Source: Treponema sp.
GTDB lineage: Bacteria; Spirochaetota; Spirochaetia; Treponematales; Treponemataceae
Reading direction: 5' to 3'
Assembly: GCA_017553635.1 (NCBI GenBank)
Contig: JAFZKN010000017.1
Span: 62,001-126,000 of the forward strand
Length of the DNA: 64,000 nt
In this document: one piece after another, positions 32,490-42,794 of the stretch
Layout: every line of letters starts with the position of its first letter
Numbering within the stretch: the first letter of the stretch is position 1
Notes under the pieces: generated by a model
What the model was told of the DNA's origin: nothing
Databases searched by the model: none
The model's input: only the letters and a program-made list of their open reading frames with translations
Made by a program: the position numbers and the translations under genes

Positions 32490-34511
32490 ATGACTATTTA
32501 TGTTGACTGTAAGGGAAAGGACAACGGAGACGGAACACAGACAAACCCATTTAATAAAATTCAACTTGCCGCAGATAAGGCAATGCCGGGCGATGAAGTT
32601 CTTGTAGCTCCTGGAATCTATCGGGAATATGTAAACCCAAAAAACGGGGGGACAAAAGAACAGCCGATTGTTTATAAAAGTACTGTCAGAAGGGCAGCTC
32701 ATATAACCGGTGCAGAAGAATTAAAAAACTGGTCTAAGGTCGACGGAAATGTTTACGTTACAAGAGTTAAAAACGATATCTTTAACGGTCATAATCCTTA
32801 TACGACATCTGTAAGCGGAGACTGGTTTATTGCATACCTTCATGCACATACAGGAGATGTTTACCTTAACGGAAAATCAATGTACGAAGTAGAAAAGCTT
32901 GAACAGGTTATGAAGCCTTCAGTTTCAAAAACTTCATGGGATCCGGATTTTTCTGTTTATACCTGGTACACGGAACAGAATGAAGAAACAAATGAAACTG
33001 TAATATATGCTAACTTTCAGGGGAAAGACCCGTCAAAAGAAAATGTTGAATTTTCTGTAAGGGCAAACTGCTTTCTTCCTGAAAAAGAAGGTCTTAACTA
33101 TATAACACTTTCCGGCTTTACAGTTTCTAAAGCTGCTTCGCAGTGGGCACCACCAACTGCATATCAGGACGGAATGATCGGACCTCACTGGTCAAAAGGC
33201 TGGGTAATAGAAGACTGTGAAATTTACGAAGCAAAGTGCTGCGGAATTTCTTTAGGAAAATATTATCAGGAAGGAAACGACAACAAGTGGCTTAAAACAA
33301 AATTTAAAGACGGAACTCAGACACAGAGGGACTGCGTTTGCATTGCACAGCTAGACGGCTGGTCAAAAGAAAAAATCGGTTCACACACAGTAAAGGACTG
33401 CGACATTCATGACTGCGGTCAGTGCGGTATCGTAGGTCACCTAGGTGGAATTTTTTCTACTATTGAAAACAATCACATTCACCATATCAACAATAAGCAG
33501 AATCTTCTTGGAGCAGAAATCGGCGGAATTAAAATGCATGCCGCAATCGATGTTGTAATTAAGAAAAATTATATTCACAACTGCACACGCGGAGTATGGC
33601 TCGACTGGGAAGCACAGGGAACCCGCGTTACACAGAATTTCTTTCACGACAACTGTCTTCCTAACCCGCACAACGACAATAAAGAATCGGGCTTAGCAAT
33701 TGCAGAAGATCTCTTTATCGAAGTATCACACGGCCCTACTCTCGTAGACAACAACATCTTCCTTTCTACAAGAGCTGTAAAACTTGCAACACAGGGAGTT
33801 GCATTCATTCACAATCTGATTGCAGGAAGCTTTACAGCTGTCGGCCGCGGTGTAAATAACGGAACTCCACATATTCCGTCTCCAAGATACACTCCATACC
33901 ACAACCCGCATGGAACAGACATCATCGGCTTTATGAGCATCCTTCACGGTGACTGCAAAATTTACAATAACATCTTCATTCAGCAGAAGGTTCGTCCGTT
34001 CCTTAAAATTGCAATGATGGTTTCTAAAAAAAGTGACTGGGATGACGGAAACATTTATGCCGGCACTTTCCCTTATTCAGATTATCCGACTTATTCTGAA
34101 TGGACTAAAAAATTTGACGGCTATGTAGGAATGGGAAGCGTGACAACAGACAGATATTATGACAAACTTCCTGTATGGGCAGGCGGCAACCTTTTCTTTA
34201 ACGGTGCAAAACCGATGAAAAAAGAAACTGACGCTTACGTCGATACAAAAAATGAAATTACCATCTCATACGAAACAAAGGATGGTAAAACATATCTTAA
34301 AACAAACGTTTTTGATTTTATTCCGGAAACAAAATGCTCTCTGTTAAAGACAGATGATATTGCAGAAGCATTTGAACCTGAACAGAAATATGAAAACTCT
34401 GATGGAACTCCCATCATTTTCGATATAGACTTCTTTAACGAAAAAAGACCTGCAACTCCTGTTGCAGGCCCTTTCGCTTCTAAAGATTCTATTTCTAAAC
34501 CTTTATTTTAA
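32490..34511 (+). CDS. GH120 beta-xylosidase
   Basis: A 673-residue right-handed beta-helix enzyme that matches the GH120 family typified by Thermoanaerobacterium XylC, which releases xylose from xylooligosaccharides. Conserved stretches include GDEVLVAPGIYREYV, GDVYLNGKSMYEVEKL, APPTAYQDGMIGPHWSKGW, GQCGIVGHLGG and VWLDWEAQGTRV. By alignment to my memory of XylC, the nucleophile is Asp372 (in WLDWEAQ) and the acid/base Glu411 (in FIEVSHGP), with an extra segment of about 16 residues between them. No signal peptide, so it acts in the cytoplasm on imported oligosaccharides. ATG 32490 follows GGAGG. Its end overlaps the convergent TSCPD gene by four bases. Confidence 0.9.
   Translation: MTIYVDCKGKDNGDGTQTNPFNKIQLAADKAMPGDEVLVAPGIYREYVNPKNGGTKEQPIVYKSTVRRAAHITGAEELKNWSKVDGNVYVTRVKNDIFNGHNPYTTSVSGDWFIAYLHAHTGDVYLNGKSMYEVEKLEQVMKPSVSKTSWDPDFSVYTWYTEQNEETNETVIYANFQGKDPSKENVEFSVRANCFLPEKEGLNYITLSGFTVSKAASQWAPPTAYQDGMIGPHWSKGWVIEDCEIYEAKCCGISLGKYYQEGNDNKWLKTKFKDGTQTQRDCVCIAQLDGWSKEKIGSHTVKDCDIHDCGQCGIVGHLGGIFSTIENNHIHHINNKQNLLGAEIGGIKMHAAIDVVIKKNYIHNCTRGVWLDWEAQGTRVTQNFFHDNCLPNPHNDNKESGLAIAEDLFIEVSHGPTLVDNNIFLSTRAVKLATQGVAFIHNLIAGSFTAVGRGVNNGTPHIPSPRYTPYHNPHGTDIIGFMSILHGDCKIYNNIFIQQKVRPFLKIAMMVSKKSDWDDGNIYAGTFPYSDYPTYSEWTKKFDGYVGMGSVTTDRYYDKLPVWAGGNLFFNGAKPMKKETDAYVDTKNEITISYETKDGKTYLKTNVFDFIPETKCSLLKTDDIAEAFEPEQKYENSDGTPIIFDIDFFNEKRPATPVAGPFASKDSISKPLF
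34441..34468 (-). terminator. Terminator of the rpoBC operon inside the xylosidase gene
   Basis: Minus strand: CCTGCAAC-AGGA-GTTGCAGG followed by TCTTTTTT, located 40 bases after the TSCPD stop. On the plus strand the same bases are coding sequence of the GH120 gene. Confidence 0.8.
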
Positions 34512-34765
34512 GCATTTGACTTTTCAAGTGCTTCCCGCACTGCAGTTGCAAGCTGGTCGGCGCACGAAGTTGAACGATTACCGCAGGTATTACCCTTAAG
34601 TTTTCCTTCAATCTGTTCAACTGTCCAACCGTCAACCAGTTTGGAAATTGCTTTTAGATTTCCATTACAACCACCATAGAAGGAAATATTTGAAACTTTA
34701 TTTCCTTCTATGTCAAAGTCTATAAGTTGAGAACATGTATTTTTAGTTTTGTACTGATAATGCAT
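34508..34765 (-). CDS. TSCPD-domain small protein (TIGR03905-like)
   Basis: 85 residues: YQYKTKNTCSQLIDFDIEG, SFYGGCNGNLKAISKLVDG, GNTCGNRSTSCADQLATAVR. This matches the short stand-alone TSCPD proteins with conserved cysteines (Cys in NTCS, GGC, NTCG, TSC). The domain also occurs at the C-terminus of B12-dependent ribonucleotide reductases, but the stand-alone role is unknown. It follows rpoC by 21 bases and ends the operon. Confidence 0.85.
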   Translation of the reverse strand: MHYQYKTKNTCSQLIDFDIEGNKVSNISFYGGCNGNLKAISKLVDGWTVEQIEGKLKGNTCGNRSTSCADQLATAVREALEKSNA

Positions 34766-34786
34766 ATTCCTTTCCTTTAGTTAATC

Positions 34787-37700
34787 CTAGTCTGAATCTT
34801 CAGAATCGTAATTAGTTTCTTCTACGTGAGTAACCTGATTCTGTTCAGCTTCTTTTTCTGCCTTTCTCTGTTCAAGAACTTCGGCCATCTTAACGTCAAG
34901 GTCCATGTCAGATGAATCATAAAGTTTTACACCCTTATAATTCTTAATTCCTGTACCTGCCGGAATGATGTGACCGATTGCAACGTTTTCTTTGATACCA
35001 TGCAATCCATCTTTTGCTCCGGAAATGGCAGCGTTTGTAAGAACGCGTGTTGTTTCCTGGAATGATGCAGCAGAAATGAATGAATCTACATTCAAAGATG
35101 CTTTTGTAATACCCTGGAACATCGGGCGGCCAACTGCAGGCTGTCCACCTTCAGCAACGATGCGGTTATTCTCTTCGTGGAATCTGTATTTATCCACCTG
35201 CTGTCCGTAGATAAAGTGTGTATCACCTACATTTACAATTTCTACTTTGCGGAGCATCTGGCGTACAATAATACCGATATGCTTATCGTTAATTGCTACA
35301 CCCTGTGCGCGGTATACAGACTGAATTTCATCCATGAGGTAATTCTGAAGTGCGTTTTCACCGAGGATTGCAAGAATGTCGTGTGGGCTTGGAGCACCGT
35401 CACAAAGTCTTTCACCTGCTTTTACTTCGTCACCGTCACGAACAAGCATTCGTTTTGTCATCGGGATAAGGTGGTCAAATACACGGCCATACTTATCTTC
35501 AATAGCAATCTTTCTCTTTCCTTTTGTTACATCTTTAAACTTAACGGTTCCTGAAATCTGTGCAAGTACAGTTGGAACTTTTGGTTTACGAGCTTCAAAA
35601 AGTTCAGATACACGAGGAAGACCACCAGTAATATCGCTTGACTTAGCAGCTTCTTTTGGCATCTTGGCAATTGTTTCTCCGGCAGCAATTTTCTTTTTGT
35701 CTTCTACGAGGAGGAACGCACCAGATGGAAGAAAGTAGCTACCCTTTTCATTACCATCATTATCTGTAATGATGATGCGTGGCTGCATACCTTCTGTATG
35801 AAGGTCAGTAATATAGCGTTCTTTCTTTTCTGTTGTTTTATTTGTACGTGTTTCAAGTGTTGAACCTTCAACGATATCTTCGTAACGTACATATCCGTCA
35901 ACTTCTGAGATAATCGGATCAGATGCTGTATCAAATACACCAATATTCTGGTTAGCTTCTACAAAGTCACCAACTTTACACATTACTGTTGAACCGTTAG
36001 CAATTTCGATTGTCTGAACATTGCTTGCAAGGTAAACATTTGTCTTTGTTACAATGATTCTTGCTTTTTCACTTGCAAGAACATCACCATCTTTTCTTGA
36101 AATGATTACGCTGTCTTTCTTAACTCTGTCTCCATCCTTAACGGCAACTTTGTCACCCTTCTGGATTTCATAAGAATTAAGAATTCTTGAAACATCCATA
36201 TAACCTTTACGAGTAAAGAGCCAGTTCTTATCTTTTGTAACAACGTGTGTACCACGAATGTCTTCGATAATTGCAGGATATTTTAATACGATGTGGTTAT
36301 CTTCTGTAACTTTAGATGCAGTACCACCAACATGGAAAGTACGCATTGTAAGCTGTGTACCAGGCTGACCGATTGACTGAGCGGCAATAATTCCGACAGC
36401 TTCACCGATTTCTACAACCTTATTGCGTGCAAGGTTTTTACCGTAACACTTAACACAGATACCATGTTTTGCTTCACATGTAAGTACAGTTCTGAGTTTA
36501 ACTTTTTCTACACCAGCTTCTTCGATTTTCTTTGCAAGTTCTTCTGTGATATATGTGTTAATACCGCAGATTTCTTCACCAGTCATCGGATCTACTACAC
36601 GTTCAATTGTAAAGTGACCAACGATGCGGCTTGAAAGTGATTCAACAATTTCATCACCATCTTTAATTGCTGTGTAATCGATACCATTGATTGTTCCACA
36701 GTCTTCTTCGTTAACAACTACATCCTGAGCAACATCAACAAGACGACGTGTCATGTAACCGGCATCGGCTGTCTTAAGAGCTGTATCAGAAAGACCTTTG
36801 CGGGCACCGTTTGAAGAAATGAAGTATTCGATAACCGAAAGACCTTCTTTAAAGTTTGATTTAACAGGAAGTTCAATAATTTCTCCACCTGGTTTAGCCA
36901 TCAAACCACGCATTGCGGCAAGCTGAGAAATCTGTTTCTTAGAACCGCGGGCACCAGATGTAGCCATCATATAAATTGTGTTAAATCCATCTTTGTCTTT
37001 TGCAAGTGCATCGTAAACGATGTCTGTAAGTTCTTCGTTTTTCTTTGCCCAAAGGTCAGTTACTTTTGTAAAGCGTTCTTCATCAGTAATCTGTCCCATT
37101 GAGTTTTCTTTAACGATCTTTTCTACTTCTTTGTTTGCTTTTTCCATCATTGCTTTCTTTTCTGGTGGAATAATAATGTCTTCCATAGAAAGAGTAGCAC
37201 CGTAGAATGTAGCGTTCTTATAACCAACAGCTTTGATTGCATCAAGCATCTTGATTGTCAACCATGGACCACCGTGTGGTTCTGGAGTGTGATAAACTTT
37301 TTCGATCATCTTCTTGAGATCTTTATCACCAAGCTGTTTGTTTACATATGGAACTTCTTCAGGCATTGCTTCGTTAAATGCGAGGCGGCCGGCAGTTGTT
37401 TCAATCAAATCACCTTTCTTAAAAGCTCCTTCTTCAAAAGAATCTTTTGGAGCCGGAACTTTAATCAGAGCCTGCCATCCGATAAATCCGTCTTCTGCAG
37501 CCATGCGAACTTCATCAGGATCGCTGAAGCGTTTTCCTGTTCCGCGGCCGAGACCGTCTTTTGAATCTTTTGGCTTGATTGCAGTCATGTAGTAGATACC
37601 AAGAACCATGTCCTGAGAAGGTCCTACAATTGCGTTTCCGTTTGCAGGGTCAAGAAGGTTTCTTGCAGAAAGCATCAATGTCCAGCATTCCATCTGTGCA

Positions 37701-39091
37701 GCCTGTGTGAGCGGAACGTGAATAGCCATCTGGTCTCCATCGAAGTCGGCGTTAAACGCTTTACATGCAAGTGGATGGAGTTTTAATGCTTTTCCTTCTA
37801 CGAGTACAGGTTCAAATGCCTGGATACCGAGACGGTGAAGTGTTGGAGCACGGTTAAGCATAACCGGATGTTCACGAACTACTTCATCAAGAATTGCAAA
37901 TACTTCTGGAGCTTCTGATTCAACAATAAGCTTTGCTTTCTTAACATTGAATGCAACCTGTTTGTCTACAAGTTTTTTCATGATGAAAGGTTTAAAAAGT
38001 TCAAGAGCCATTTTTGTTGGAACACCGCACTGCCAGAGTTTAAGTTCCGGTCCTACAACGATTACAGAACGTCCTGAGTAGTCTACACGTTTACCGAGGA
38101 GGTTCTGGCGGAAACGACCCTGCTTACCTTTAATCATATCTGAAATAGATTTAAGAGGTCTGTTTGAAGCGCCTTTTACAACACGCTTTCTCTTTGAGTT
38201 ATCGAACAGAGCATCAACTGCTTCCTGAAGCATTCTCTTTTCATTTCTGATGATGATGTCAGGAGCAGAAAGTGTCATAAGACGGTTTAAGCGGTTGTTT
38301 CTGTTAATTACACGGCGATAAAGGTCGTTAAGGTCAGATGTAGCAAAACGTCCACCATCAAGCTGTACCATCGGACGAAGATCTGGTGGCATAACCGGGA
38401 TTACATCAAGAATCATCCATGATGCTTTATTTCCAGATGTGCGGAAGTTTTCGACAATTTCGATTCTCTTTAGAAGTCTCTTGTCTGACTTAGCACCTTT
38501 TTCAACCATCTTTGCACGAAGCTCTGCAGCAAGTGCATCAAGATCGAGCTGTTCAAGTAAAGTCTTGATTGCTTCTGCTCCCATTACAGCAGTAAATGAT
38601 CCGCCGTAGCGTTCCTGGTTTTCGATGTATTCTTCTTCTGTTAAAAGCTGATTCTTTTTAAGGTCTGTGTCACCCGGATCAATTACGATATATTTTTCGT
38701 AATACAATACAGAGCGGAGATCTGCAACTTTAAGATCAAGCAAAAGACCCATGCGGCTTGGAACCGAGCGGTAATACCAGATGTGGCTTACTGGAGCTGC
38801 AAGTTCAATATGACCTGTTCTTTCACGTCTAACCTTAAAGTGAGTAACTTCTACACCACAGCGGTCACAGATTACACCCTTGTAACGGATGCTCTTAAAT
38901 TTTCCACAGTAGCATTCCCATTCTTTTGTAGTACCGAAAATTCTTTCGCAGAAAAGACCGTCTTTCTCTGGTCTTAATGTGCGGTAGTTGATTGTTTCCG
39001 GTTTTTTAACTTCACCATAAGACCATGCACGGATAGTTTCTGGCGAAGCAAGTTTTAATCTAATCGAATCAAAATCCTGAATATCACGCAT
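34787..39091 (-). CDS. rpoC: RNA polymerase beta' subunit
   Basis: Catalytic clamp subunit, 1434 residues. N-terminal zinc ribbon (CYCGKFKSIRYKGVICDRCG, about 58-78), clamp and lid (RFRQNLLGKRVDYSGRSVIV), the active-site NADFDGDQMAIHVPL (about 449) that holds the catalytic magnesium, the trigger-loop and bridge-helix region (GARGSKKQISQLAAMRGLM), and the C-terminal zinc site (CEAKHGICVKCYG). The ATG at 39091 overlaps the rpoB stop by 8 bases and has AAGGAG upstream, so the two are translationally coupled. Confidence 0.98.
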   Translation of the reverse strand: MRDIQDFDSIRLKLASPETIRAWSYGEVKKPETINYRTLRPEKDGLFCERIFGTTKEWECYCGKFKSIRYKGVICDRCGVEVTHFKVRRERTGHIELAAPVSHIWYYRSVPSRMGLLLDLKVADLRSVLYYEKYIVIDPGDTDLKKNQLLTEEEYIENQERYGGSFTAVMGAEAIKTLLEQLDLDALAAELRAKMVEKGAKSDKRLLKRIEIVENFRTSGNKASWMILDVIPVMPPDLRPMVQLDGGRFATSDLNDLYRRVINRNNRLNRLMTLSAPDIIIRNEKRMLQEAVDALFDNSKRKRVVKGASNRPLKSISDMIKGKQGRFRQNLLGKRVDYSGRSVIVVGPELKLWQCGVPTKMALELFKPFIMKKLVDKQVAFNVKKAKLIVESEAPEVFAILDEVVREHPVMLNRAPTLHRLGIQAFEPVLVEGKALKLHPLACKAFNADFDGDQMAIHVPLTQAAQMECWTLMLSARNLLDPANGNAIVGPSQDMVLGIYYMTAIKPKDSKDGLGRGTGKRFSDPDEVRMAAEDGFIGWQALIKVPAPKDSFEEGAFKKGDLIETTAGRLAFNEAMPEEVPYVNKQLGDKDLKKMIEKVYHTPEPHGGPWLTIKMLDAIKAVGYKNATFYGATLSMEDIIIPPEKKAMMEKANKEVEKIVKENSMGQITDEERFTKVTDLWAKKNEELTDIVYDALAKDKDGFNTIYMMATSGARGSKKQISQLAAMRGLMAKPGGEIIELPVKSNFKEGLSVIEYFISSNGARKGLSDTALKTADAGYMTRRLVDVAQDVVVNEEDCGTINGIDYTAIKDGDEIVESLSSRIVGHFTIERVVDPMTGEEICGINTYITEELAKKIEEAGVEKVKLRTVLTCEAKHGICVKCYGKNLARNKVVEIGEAVGIIAAQSIGQPGTQLTMRTFHVGGTASKVTEDNHIVLKYPAIIEDIRGTHVVTKDKNWLFTRKGYMDVSRILNSYEIQKGDKVAVKDGDRVKKDSVIISRKDGDVLASEKARIIVTKTNVYLASNVQTIEIANGSTVMCKVGDFVEANQNIGVFDTASDPIISEVDGYVRYEDIVEGSTLETRTNKTTEKKERYITDLHTEGMQPRIIITDNDGNEKGSYFLPSGAFLLVEDKKKIAAGETIAKMPKEAAKSSDITGGLPRVSELFEARKPKVPTVLAQISGTVKFKDVTKGKRKIAIEDKYGRVFDHLIPMTKRMLVRDGDEVKAGERLCDGAPSPHDILAILGENALQNYLMDEIQSVYRAQGVAINDKHIGIIVRQMLRKVEIVNVGDTHFIYGQQVDKYRFHEENNRIVAEGGQPAVGRPMFQGITKASLNVDSFISAASFQETTRVLTNAAISGAKDGLHGIKENVAIGHIIPAGTGIKNYKGVKLYDSSDMDLDVKMAEVLEQRKAEKEAEQNQVTHVEETNYDSEDSD

Positions 39092-42000
39092 TAGCATTCT
39101 CCTTATCGAAACCAGTAGCTGCTTTATCAATCAACTCCTGATCACGTTCTGTAAGAGCAATCTGCTTACCATTTTCATCATAAATTGTAAAGTCCAAAGC
39201 CAATCCGCGGAGTTCCTGTACCATTACGTTAAATGCTTCAGGTACACCAGCAGGTGTTGAAGGATTTCCCTTTACAATTGCTTCATATACTTTTGAACGA
39301 CCTGTCATATCGTCTGACTTGATTGTCATCATTTCCTGAAGTGTGTTAGCTGCACCGTATGCTTCGAGTGCCCATACTTCCATTTCTCCAAGACGCTGAC
39401 CACCAAACTGAGCTTTACCTCCGAGTGGCTGCTGTGTAACAAGTGAGTAAGGTCCGATTGAACGGGCATGCATTTTGTCATCAACAAGGTGGTGGAGTTT
39501 AAGATAGTAAATTACACCAACGAAGATTGGGTTAACAAATGCTTCACCTGTACGACCGTCGCGAACAACCTGTCTACAACCAGGAAGAATGTCAATTCCG
39601 ATACCGTGTTCTTTAAGAGCTTTATTTGCTTCTTTTAATTTTTCATCAATCATTTCCTGACTTGGCGACTGGAATACCGGAAGTTCAAAGAACTGATTCA
39701 AGTATTTACCTGCGATACCAAGTTCAGATTCCATAATCTGACCGATGTTCATGCGGGAAGGTACACCAAGCGGGTTCAAACATACATCGAGTGGAGTTCC
39801 ATCTTCGAGGTATGGCATATCTTCTTCTGGAAGAATTCTTGAAACAACACCCTTGTTTCCATGGCGTCCAGCCATCTTATCACCTTCACGAAGTTTTCTC
39901 TTGTTTGCAATGAGAACTTTTACAACTTCGTTAACACCAGGGTTAAGGTCATCACCTTCGTTACGGCGCAAACGCTGAACGTCGATTACTACACCTTCAA
40001 CACCGTGTGGTACTGTAAGTGAACTGTCGCGAACTTCTTTTGCTTTTTCACCAAAGATAGAATTTAACAATTTAAATTCCGGAGTAGTTTCTGCCTCACT
40101 CTTTGGTGTTACTTTTCCTACAAGAATATCTCCGTCGCGGACTTTAGCTCCAATACGGATAATACCTTCTGCATCAAGGTTATCAAGTTTCTTTTCTGCA
40201 GTATTAGGAACATCACGAGTAATGCGCTCCGGTCCGAGTTTTGTTTCGCGGATTTCTGTTGAAAATTCTTTGATATGGATAGAAGTATACATATCTTCTT
40301 TTACAACGCGTTTACTGATAAGAACGGCGTCTTCGTAGTTGTATCCGTTCCAAGGAACAAATCCAACAAGAAGGTTGCGTCCTAATGCAAGTTCTCCGTT
40401 GAATGTTGCAGGACCGTCAGCAAGAACAGCACCAACCTTTACTTTTTCTCCAACAGAAACTGTAGGTCTCTGGTGGTAACAGGTATCCTGGTTAGTACGC
40501 TGATATTTTAATAATGAGTATTCATCAAATTCGCCGCGTTTACCGCCTTCTGGTTTAACTTTTACAACTTCACTTGAAACGTAAACAACTTCTCCGGCAC
40601 GTCTTGCTTTTACAAGAACACCAGAATCATAAGCACATTTCTTTTCCATACCTGTACCAACATAAGGTGGTTCCGGGAACAACAATGGAACAGCCTGACG
40701 CTGCATGTTACAACCCATGAGCGCACGGTTGGCATCGTCGTGTTCAAGGAATGGAATTAAAGCTGCAGAAACAGAAATTACCTGACGTGGTGAAACATCC
40801 ATGTACTGAACGTCCATTGGAGAACGCTGAGTATAGTTTCCACGGTGACGAACAGAAATTACATCAGTTGCAAACGAACCGTCTGCCTTCATACCTTCTG
40901 ATACCTGACCGATGTAGTATTTGTCTTCATCCATTGCAGAAAGATAATCTACTTTCTTTGTTGCTTTACCATTTTCGATTTTGCGGTATGGTGCTTCGAG
41001 GAATCCGTAATCATTAACGCGTGTGTAAATTGCAAGCGAAACGATCAAACCAATGTTTGGTCCTTCCGGAGTTTCGATCGGACACATACGGCCATAGTGT
41101 GTGTAGTGTACATCACGAACTTCAAAGCCGGCACGGTCACGTGAAAGACCTCCAGGTCCTAAAGCGTTAAGACGACGTTTATGAGTAAGTTCAGCAAGAG
41201 GGTTAACCTGATCCATGAACTGAGAAAGCTGTGAAGAACCGAAGAATTCTTTAATCGATGCAACGATAGGTTTAATCGAAATTAATTCCTGTGGCTTCAT
41301 AGTTTCTGTATCTTTAAGACTCATTCTTTCTTTTGCAATGCGTTCCATACGTGCAAAAGCTGTCTTGAGCTGGTTTGTCATAAGTTCACCAACAGAACGG
41401 ATACGACGGTTTCCAAGGTGGTCGATATCGTCTGTAAGTTCTTCACCGATAGAAACTTTGATAAGGAACTTCATTGTCTGAATGATATCTTCCTTTACAA
41501 GAGTGTGATCTTCGATGTTTTTCTTATAATCAAATTTTTTATTGAGTTTGTAACGACCTACACGACCAAGATCATATCTTCTTGAAGAGAAGAACATAGA
41601 TGTAAGATCTTTTTCTGCTGCTTCAACAGTCATAGGTTCACCAGGCATAAGAACTGAATAAACTTTCGAAAGAGCAAACTCTTTTGAAGGTTCATCATTT
41701 TCAGATCCAGCTTCCTGGAATTTTACAGCTTCCTGTTCGAAACAATTGATGATTACCTGTGAGTTAAGTGACTCATTCTTTTCATCTTTATTGTTTGCAT
41801 TTTTTCTTGTATCAAATTTAATTACTTCGATAGTTTTTACACCATGAGTAATCAAGTCATCAATTTCATGTGGACGAAGGCGGGTACCTGCAGGATAAAG
41901 TTTTACTTCTTCACCACTGTCTGTATCTTTAACATAAACAGCTTTTGAAAGAACTTTATCAACAAGACCGTCACGAACATCACGAGCTTCAGAAACTTTT

Positions 42001-42671
42001 GTAGATTCTGTAAGGTAGAACTGCTTGATGATTTCTTCACGTGTTTCAAATCCTAAAGCACGAAGGAAAATTGTTCCAAGGATTTTCTTTTTGCGGTCAA
42101 TTTTTGCATAGATAAATCCTTTTTTCTGGTCAATTTCAAATTCGAGCCATGAACCACGGTAAGGAATAATTCTGCTTCCAAAAACATTTTTTTCGTGATT
42201 AAAGATTACACCAGGTGAACGGTGAATCTGAGAAACGACAACGCGTTCTGCACCGTTGATAACGAATGTACCACGGTCTGTCATGAGCGGAATATCGCCC
42301 ATGTATATATCTTTCTGAAGGATGGCACCAGTCTGTAAGAAATTTAAGTTGATGCGTGCCTTTAAAGGAACTGCATAAGTAAGTCCCTTCTGTTTGCATT
42401 CAAATTCAGAAAACTTGATATTTTCTTTGTCGAGTTCATAGAACTCATACTCAAGTGACATGTCACCATTTGGACTTTCAATAGGGAATGTAGAAGTAAA
42501 CACTTCCTGTAATCCCTGGTTTGCCAATGGTTCCCCATTTTCCAACTTTTCTTTCTGTAAAAAATATTCGTAAGATGAAGTCTGTATATCGATAAGATTA
42601 GGGATATCCATAAAGTTGTGGATATCTTTACCGATATATTTGCGGTTGATTGTCCGGCTTTTTGCGAACAT
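39084..42671 (-). CDS. rpoB: RNA polymerase beta subunit
   Basis: 1195 residues. Motifs: the protrusion/lobe region, FFGSSQLSQFMDQVNPLAEL followed by THKRRLNALGPGGLSRDRAG (rifampicin pocket), GRMCPIETPEGPNIGL, the active-site loops MGCNMQRQAVPLL and KMAGRHGNKGVVS, and the C-terminal GGKAQFGGQRLGEMEVWALE. Asn502 stands where E. coli has Ser531. ATG 42671 follows GGGGG by five bases; an in-frame GTG at 42740 gives a longer product but is less convincing. Confidence 0.97.
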   Translation of the reverse strand: MFAKSRTINRKYIGKDIHNFMDIPNLIDIQTSSYEYFLQKEKLENGEPLANQGLQEVFTSTFPIESPNGDMSLEYEFYELDKENIKFSEFECKQKGLTYAVPLKARINLNFLQTGAILQKDIYMGDIPLMTDRGTFVINGAERVVVSQIHRSPGVIFNHEKNVFGSRIIPYRGSWLEFEIDQKKGFIYAKIDRKKKILGTIFLRALGFETREEIIKQFYLTESTKVSEARDVRDGLVDKVLSKAVYVKDTDSGEEVKLYPAGTRLRPHEIDDLITHGVKTIEVIKFDTRKNANNKDEKNESLNSQVIINCFEQEAVKFQEAGSENDEPSKEFALSKVYSVLMPGEPMTVEAAEKDLTSMFFSSRRYDLGRVGRYKLNKKFDYKKNIEDHTLVKEDIIQTMKFLIKVSIGEELTDDIDHLGNRRIRSVGELMTNQLKTAFARMERIAKERMSLKDTETMKPQELISIKPIVASIKEFFGSSQLSQFMDQVNPLAELTHKRRLNALGPGGLSRDRAGFEVRDVHYTHYGRMCPIETPEGPNIGLIVSLAIYTRVNDYGFLEAPYRKIENGKATKKVDYLSAMDEDKYYIGQVSEGMKADGSFATDVISVRHRGNYTQRSPMDVQYMDVSPRQVISVSAALIPFLEHDDANRALMGCNMQRQAVPLLFPEPPYVGTGMEKKCAYDSGVLVKARRAGEVVYVSSEVVKVKPEGGKRGEFDEYSLLKYQRTNQDTCYHQRPTVSVGEKVKVGAVLADGPATFNGELALGRNLLVGFVPWNGYNYEDAVLISKRVVKEDMYTSIHIKEFSTEIRETKLGPERITRDVPNTAEKKLDNLDAEGIIRIGAKVRDGDILVGKVTPKSEAETTPEFKLLNSIFGEKAKEVRDSSLTVPHGVEGVVIDVQRLRRNEGDDLNPGVNEVVKVLIANKRKLREGDKMAGRHGNKGVVSRILPEEDMPYLEDGTPLDVCLNPLGVPSRMNIGQIMESELGIAGKYLNQFFELPVFQSPSQEMIDEKLKEANKALKEHGIGIDILPGCRQVVRDGRTGEAFVNPIFVGVIYYLKLHHLVDDKMHARSIGPYSLVTQQPLGGKAQFGGQRLGEMEVWALEAYGAANTLQEMMTIKSDDMTGRSKVYEAIVKGNPSTPAGVPEAFNVMVQELRGLALDFTIYDENGKQIALTERDQELIDKAATGFDKENANA

Positions 42672-42794
42672 CTTGCCCCCAATATTTATAAGAAACACCT
42701 TCCGGTCCGAATCCTTTGCTACATGAGGAAACTCCTTCACAGCACAAAAGACAGGCCTTATTCAATGTTTTGTAAAAATACTTTATAAACAACT

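Noticed and set aside
42671..42740. Longer RpoB start at GTG 42740
   Set aside because: The extra 23 residues lack family support and the AAGGAG there lies inside the frame; the start at 42671 gives the usual N-terminus.
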